A DNA stretch of 64,000 bases from Sindora glabra (taxonomy: Eukaryota > Streptophyta > Magnoliopsida > Fabales > Fabaceae): contig CM035232.1 of NCBI GenBank assembly GCA_020226215.1, positions 75,882,130 through 75,946,129 of the forward strand, read 5' to 3'. Both the position numbers and the translations under genes were made by a program. The notes beneath the pieces are model-generated. The model was not told the DNA's origin and searched no databases. It was given only the letters and a program-made list of their open reading frames with translations. How positions within the stretch are numbered: the stretch's first letter is position 1; every line of letters starts with the position of its first letter. This document shows, one piece after another, positions 57,881 through 64,000 of the stretch.

Positions 57881-60690
57881 AGTCAAAATACCATAAAAAG
57901 CTCAATATTAGGCTTGAAAATTTTTTATAAAAATTTGATAGGAAATTAGGATTCTAGATAATTAAAAATTTGCTTGGTTAACTCAAAAATCTAGAGACTA
58001 GGTATGAATTTGAAATAAATCATCCTAAATTAGTTGGACTAATTTAATTTAATATTTTTTGACCCAAATATGACCTTTGAACTAAAAAAATTCAAGCTCA
58101 TAAAAGTAAGGCCTAAGTGTGTAGAAGACCCTAAGTAATTTGGTAAATACTTGTAAAATCAAGGGCATTTGTTAGTGATTTTTTTCAAAAAATTTATTTG
58201 GCTCATTTTAATTGGATTTGGGGAAAAAATCTTCTAATTTTGAGTAGAAAAAATGTGATCCTATCTTTTGCCCATCATAAAGGAGAATTCTACCATTTTC
58301 TAACAAGGAAACTTACCTAGGAAGCTTAGGGTTTCTAGTGTTTTATATATATATGGTTTTCAAGTAAATTTTTGCACATTTTTCCTACCCACAAACTAGT
58401 AAAAAAAGTGCATTCTCTAGCCTCCTTTATAAGGATTTTCAATTTTCCCACACAACTTAAAGGGTTTTCTAACTTGGCTCTTCAATTCTAGCAAGGTAAC
58501 TTAGGGTTTTCTTCATCTTTCTTCATGTTTTTGTGGCTAACTCTTCTCCTAAACTTATAAAACTTGATTCATTTCATTAGAGTTGCTCTTGCACTATTCA
58601 AAGAAGTTTTTACAAGTTTAGGAATTCAAAAAGTTAAGGTGAGTGATAATTGCCCTTGTTTTTATTGGGTTTTCACAAAATAGATGAAGAAATTTGATGA
58701 AATTGTTATTATAAATAAAATATGTGTGATGATGCTAAAGGGTTGGACTTTGGAGCTACATATTTGTTATTATAATCATATTATAGTGAAAAAATGAGTT
58801 GGAGATCATTTGTAAAATTTTTCTTCAAGAAAGGAGCATGAAAAAAGGCTAGGACTAAAGTGGTGCTGGGAAGGTTCCATGGTATGTTTCTATCTCCTTT
58901 TGGAATCATGGTTGGAATTTTTTTCAATTTAAATTTTAGCATTTTAAAATCATATCTAGTGTTATAATGATTTAAGATGAAATTAGGAATTTTTGGTAAT
59001 TTTTATATGCTTGAAAAACTAAGTTAGAAATGAAACACCCAAAATTGTTAATTTCAAAACCCTGGTCTATGTAGTCTCAAGTTTGGAAATTTTTTAGGAA
59101 TCAAATGATTGAGAAAAATTATAAAATTTTTTAGGAGTGCTATTTAGGATGCTATTAGGCTTGTCTAGATTTGGTGACAATTGAAGTTGATTTGGTCACC
59201 CAAATGGTTGATTAGGTCTTACAACTCCAATGATGTCCTAATTTGGTAGCCTTAGATCCATGCTCTTGGTGCATGGACAAATCCATGAAATTAATTGTAC
59301 AACACCTAAGTTGATCCTTATTTGACATGTTAATAATGTCCTAGAAAATTTTAGAAGTAATTGACTTCTATTTGGTTAATAAAAAGTGGCTTGAATTGCA
59401 AATGTGCATATGTTACCCTATTTCTAAAACTCACATTTAGGTTTTGTGTGAATGGTACCCATGGGAGTTAATGTTGTAAAATAATTGATGTTTTATAACT
59501 AATATGATGTTAGAATTGTTAGAATGAATCTTGGCAAAATTTTGAGTAAATTTGAAAGTCCTTAAGGATACTAAAGCATGATATATTCACAAGCAATTGG
59601 AGTTGTAATTGTAAAAATATTTGGAATGAATTTGATTGTATAGAATGAATGGTGATATTGTTGTTAGTTATTTATGTGATTTATATATTTTTATTGATGT
59701 AAATGAAAAATTTGTGTATATTACCTTCGAATACCACAATATATGGTTAAAGAAATTAAATACACAAGAATTGGAAATTTATTGGAAAGTTGGTAATAAT
59801 TTATTTTTGAATATATTGTTAAGAATTAACAAAAAATAAATGGGTATAGAAATTACTAAGTTTTATGACAAAGTTAGTATTTTGACCATACCTAGTGAAT
59901 TTGAAAAAGTAATTAATGCTACAGTTAGCATCTTAACATTACTCACTTTGTACATACACTATGGGAAGGGGGAGATTTACATCCTTCACAGAGAAGGAGA
60001 GGAATGATAAGGATTGGAGGTTTAATGCTTAGGGTGGTGGGAAATAAGGCTGAAGCAAAGGTATAAAGAGAAACCTATATACTAACTATTGCCATTTGTT
60101 AGAAAGATCTTTGTATATAAAACTATATTAGGTACAGTAGAGTTAAATCAAATCTATACTTATTACATATTTATATTTTACACTTTTTATTACTATATAT
60201 TTGATTTATTAAGATGAGAACTCCCTAGAAAAGGAAAGGTATAGTCACTCACTGAGTATGTTAACACTCACATACACTGTTGTTAATCTTTTATTTACAA
60301 ATTCTAAGAATGATCTACCTTAGTATAACTAATATCTGCATCAGAGCCCTTCACATGCCTCCATATTCCTTATCTATAAAGTCGAGCTGCAAGATAGTTC
60401 AAATTAGGAGTCTGTTTATTTTACTTTAGTATATATATACATTAACTTTGTATCATTGTAAAATTTTAGAATTTTAGTACAACTCTTTTTATATATGTAA
60501 ATTATATTTTGATTTTCAAAGTGCACATGCAGCAAATTTTATTTTTCATAAATATCTATTATTATCACAAGTAAAGTTAAGCATAACTGTTAGAAGTCTT
60601 TTAAAGGCTTATAAAGACATTTTTGCTAGTAGAATCATGCTACTTAAATGTCTTTATGCTGGTCATGATGTTAGAAATTAGGTCATGACA
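57881..60690 (+). repeat. LTR-like sequence, plus orientation, ending GGTCATGACA
   Basis: It contains a TATA-like box (TTTTATATATATATGG, 58,341-58,356), a leader with several CTT-rich runs and AGGGTTTTC repeats (58,310-58,520), and a CACTCACTGAGTATGTTAAC motif (60,246-60,266) typical of the distal part of Tekay-like LTRs. It ends AAATTAGGTCATGACA at 60,690, where element B resumes. The start was not fixed. It may be a solo LTR or half of a larger element. Confidence 0.5.
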
Positions 60691-61300
60691 TTTGGTTATT
60701 TCTACAAATCATATTGATTATAAAATTGATCTCTCAATTAAGTGGCAATCCTATAACTCCTTTGGGAAAATGTCTCTAAATTTATTCACCACTTGATCTT
60801 TGTTAACTTTAGGTTCTTCTATCTTGGCTTTTCTTATCATAGTTATCCATACCATGCACCCCTTTTTGATGAATTTCTTGACTTTGATGCATGATACAAA
60901 AGTAAGCATCTCTATTCTCTTTTCTCGTTGAAATACTCGTGCCACTTCACCTTTTAACTGGTATGTTACCATTTTATAGTAACAATCCATGCAAGTTTGT
61001 TACTTAGCTATTCATAGGATTACATTATAATCTACCATATTCAACATTACTAAATTAACCTTTATTAGATAACCATATAAGATTATTGCACACCCCTTAA
61101 TTCCTTAAGTTGCTATTATTGCTTTTCCTACTAAGGTAGTAGCTATCATTACATCATCCAATTCTTTCATAGGCTTTGAAATTCTGCTTGTTAATTCACA
61201 AGATAAGAAGCAATGGGCAACTCTAAAATTAAACAATATTTTTGCAAAAAGATTTTAAATTAATAAAGTACTATCACTATAGCATTTAAAGCTTAACCTT
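60691..61300 (-). pseudogene. Element B protease and protease-RT linker, decayed
   Basis: Minus-strand frames read FAKILFNFRVAHCFLSCELT (about 61,180-61,240), where the FDSGASHSF active site has become FNFRVAHCF. They continue VMIATTLVGKAII, LVMLNMVDYNVILWIAK, then MDCYYKMVTYQLKGEVARVF, KKFIKKGCMVW and VVNKFRDIFPKEL (60,751-60,990), and LIERSI...F.EITK to 60,691. This is the Tekay/Del protease and the DVFPEELPGLPPEREI-type linker. The next expected residues (PIS.PPYRM) are those found at 46,235. Stops are frequent. Confidence 0.85.
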
Positions 61301-62140
61301 TTTGCCTTATCATGGCATGTACTTTAGCTTGCATCCTAATTATTTCTTTTATTACACCTCCCCTTGCTCCTTTATCAGGTCATATTGACAATTTTATAGA
61401 AGCAATCATTTACGTGTTCTAAGTACGAGGTGGGGCCTTACTTTTGTACTGAATCATTGTACACTCCCACATTTTATGTCCTATCCATCGATATTTGAAG
61501 TATGATCTACATAGCTTAATGTGATTCATATTGCACTAGTTATAAAAAAGAGGTCTATTTGGTAGATTTACTACTAAATAGACCTTACTTGGTAAATTCA
61601 TTGACTAAAAGCAAGATCTAGAATTTTAACAATTCTTCAACTTTAAAATTTCTTCTTATTGGGTTGTCCAACTGTTGGAGCACTTTACATGCTTCTACTT
61701 GGCATCTTACTACTACTATTTCCTCCATTAAACCTTGATCTCTTCTTCTCAAAACTTACTTCTCTTTCTTACTTTTCTTTGGATTAAATCTTTACTTTGA
61801 TTGCTAGATTCAATGCTACCTTATAGGTGGTGCTATCAATGGCATGCACTTTATTATAGTAGTAATCATAGAGTCTAGATAGAAATTGATTCACTCTTGC
61901 CTTCTTAATAAGTACCAAATATCTAGCATATTGTAAAAGTTATATGAATTGCACATCATACAAACATACAATCATTGCTCTTTAGGTCAACTACTTAAAC
62001 TCATGTGCCTTTGTATCGCTTATGCTCGAGGCTAAGAATTGATCTACTAGCTCTTTCTAGAATTACTACAAAGTGTTTGAGTTTTTAGTTTCCACTCATG
62101 ATTCTATGTTCTAGACAAACCATTAATGCACCACATCTTC
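61301..62140 (-). pseudogene. Element B gag C-terminal part, decayed
   Basis: The minus strand shows a degraded zinc-knuckle zone (CNMNHIKLCRSYFKYRWIGH and KMWEC, about 61,455-61,530), Ser/Lys-rich linker pieces (KKRSRFNGGNSSSKM, about 61,700-61,740), and gag fragments near 61,990-62,100 (KHFVVILERASRSILSLEHK). The assignment follows from position upstream of the protease and from the gag-like spacing of Cys/His. The N-terminal gag is missing, replaced near 62,148 by inverted LTR sequence. Confidence 0.6.
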
Positions 62141-62147
62141 CTATTGA

Positions 62148-64000
62148 TGAAGAAAATAGTATAGCACTCACTAAGTATTGCTTGATTGAGCTTAAATTAG
62201 TACTATGGATTCAAGTGTTTGAAAATTTCATTAAAGAAAATTTAAGAAAGAATTTTAGAATGTGAGTTATGGATTTTACTCCTTAAAGAAAATATTAGAG
62301 AATAAACTTATGAGTATTAGTAGTAATTAAAGAAAAGTAATTTGATTAAGTTGAAATTCCAAGAATTTTCTTTAGTATTATCTTAAAGTAATTTAATTTG
62401 GAAAATATAGGTAATTTGGTTATAGTAATCAAAAGGAGAATATTAGTATTGGATTATGATTTTTAATCATAAATTATTTATGGAAATAAGATTACTAGAA
62501 ATGTATTTGCAAGTATTCAATTAGAATTGATGATATGGATTAAGGAAAGTAGTATGTAATTTAATTGAGAAATACATGGGTAAATTAAGGAACCAATTAA
62601 ATGTAGATATGTCAACCATATGAAAGAAAGAAGCTTAGCCATGTCAAAGCAATTAATAAAGGACTATTCTTGGATATTATAGAGATATTGTTAGATTACA
62701 TGAGATATTCCAAGACATTAGAGTAACTCACCTATATCCTCAATGAGTAAGAAAAAATATATTTCCAAAGCTAATTAGTATAGTCATCAATAGAGGAAAT
62801 TTTGGAAGAGAACTTGCTCCTACTTGAAAGATAGAACTATGAGATTATTAAAAGGCAAGATGGACAACATAATGGGACTTAAAAAGAAGATATAAAGGAA
62901 ACTTGGAATCATACTATAAATAAGGCATTAAAACAAGTAAGAAAAGAACAAAGAGAAGGCCATGATTTAATGGCCTCGAGAAAGAAAGTGAAAGCATTTT
63001 TCTTCTCCATCTTCTCTTAAATTTCTTAAGTGAGATCTTGAGAAATATTAGAGGTTTCTTGGAGTTTATGGATGATATTTCTTCAAGAAAAAATCTTGAT
63101 CTTGGTGTAAAGAGAGAAATGAATTAAATTACTTAATGATTTTAATTTTCCTCTTTATGATTCTTGGCTATATCTCTTGCTAACCTCATAGTATCATTTT
63201 CATGGTGAAACTTAAATCTATAAGTTTTGTGGAAGAGAAATCAAGCAAGAACTAAATAAGTGAGTGGAAATCTACCTTTTTATTTCTTAGTTTTCTTTTA
63301 AGAAAAATCCTTATGCATAAGATATATATTATGTTTGGATGGTGACGATGTGTTGAAACTATAGTAATTATGGTCCATTTTTTTTGAAAAGAATACTTTC
63401 TTGAAATTTAAAAATGGACTTTTTAAGGTAGTAGTCTCAAAAGATGTTATTATTTCTATGTTTGGAAAGAAAGGAGTTTTGAAAAGTTGCCAGCTTTGAA
63501 AACATTCTTAAAAAAAGATAAAGAAAAAGATAGATCTTTTATAAAGGATTTATTTTTTTAGATTATTCTCTTTACAAAAGCATTGTGATTCAATGCAAAG
63601 TGCATAAGTTTTTCTTAAGAAGAAATAAAAGATGTTTCTATATAGTTTTTTTAAAGAAAGATAGCATTTTGATGATTCTATGTTTAAATGATCTATAAAG
63701 ATGAAATCTTTAAAAATTTTCTTAAAAAAGGAGGAAATAAAAAGGTATTTGAAAAGATTTACAAAAAAAATGTAAAATGGGGTTTTTTAAATGCTTGAGA
63801 AAAATTATTTCTCTTAACACTAAATTTTATTGTATGATCACAAGGTTTTATATGAAAGAGAAAACACATATTTATGAAAGGTGTTAGAAGTAAAGCTTTC
63901 AAGTTCTTTATAGAACCTTGAGCAAAGTTTGTGACTTGAAAACAAAATCATGAGTACATTGCTTTCAAGTATAAATGTTATATGGTGTTTAAAACAAAGT
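62148..64000 (+). repeat. Inverted copy of element B's LTR, truncated
   Basis: The plus strand here matches the minus strand of 38,776-40,027: TGAAGAAAATAGTATAGCAC against TGAAGAAAAAAGTGTAGCAC, GTGAGTGGAAATCTACCTTT against GTGAGTGGAGATCTACTTTT, and TAGTTTTCTTTTAAGAA in both. Similarity starts abruptly at about 62,148, some 460 bp inside the LTR, and runs to the window edge. A TATA-like box ACTATAAATAAGGC (62,913-62,926) is present. It belongs to another copy of the same family in opposite orientation, or to one arm of an inversion. Confidence 0.65.

Noticed and set aside
46236..60690. Whole 14.5-kb block as a single DNA transposon with 16-bp inverted ends
   Set aside because: Both ends look like LTR distal regions, no transposase is present, and no matching target duplication flanks the block. 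Kept only as a possibility in the findings.

Overview
This window looks like AT-rich heterochromatic or intergenic DNA from a flowering plant, most likely a eudicot. I see no intact cellular gene. Nearly everything recognisable is retrotransposon or DNA-transposon sequence, and every long coding frame carries stops or frameshifts. The species cannot be named from the sequence. The plant assignment rests on the element types: Angela-like and Tork-like Ty1/copia, Athila-like Ty3/gypsy with an env-position ORF, Tekay/Del-like gypsy, a CACTA-type element, and a short fragment resembling a plant mTERF gene.

Left part (1-8,960). After about 1.9 kb with no recognisable content there is an LTR-like promoter stretch (1,943-2,830). 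It is interrupted by a minus-strand Angela-like copia element. That element keeps its 3' LTR (2,831-4,422) and decayed RNase H, RT, integrase, protease and gag, and is cut off near 8,300 without a 5' LTR. A gypsy 3' end (LTR-like promoter plus the polyprotein tail) follows at 8,305-8,957.

8,960-20,900. An old minus-strand Athila/Tat-like gypsy element lies between LTRs at about 10,544-11,967 and 15,408-17,840. It has a PPT, a protease remnant, a gag remnant and a degenerate PBS, but I find no RT, RNase H or integrase. At 18,640-18,900 there is a second copy of a Tekay-type LTR/PPT junction, followed by a (TA)n tract.

20,907-40,486. A solo LTR (20,912-23,476) is flanked by TTCAA repeats. Next comes a complete Athila-like element (26,193-38,770, minus strand) with near-identical LTRs, target duplication ATGAT, PBS, gag, protease, RT/RNase H, integrase, an env-position ORF and a PPT. 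It is inserted in the LTR of an older Tekay-like element, called B here.

40,487-64,000. Element B (minus strand) is split several ways. Its integrase and RNase H lie at 40,500-42,639. A 2,977-bp CACTA-like element (42,640-45,616) interrupts the RT. The RT start is at 45,617-46,235. A 14.5-kb block (46,236-60,690) then intervenes, and the protease and gag resume at 60,691-62,140. Inside that block sit LTR-like sequences in opposite orientations, an 8,083-bp plus-strand copia element (48,457-56,539, target duplication TCTCC), and next to it the mTERF-like fragment. From about 62,148 to the window end runs an inverted copy of B's own LTR.

The most unusual signals are these. A GC-rich palindromic tandem module is shared by the solo LTR family, both Athila LTRs and the Athila interior. 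The copia leader contains an extra degraded ORF, apparently inside an intron-like interval. Element B can be rebuilt codon by codon across the 14.5-kb insertion. A gene fragment (mTERF-like) is the only non-transposon coding sequence I can recognise.
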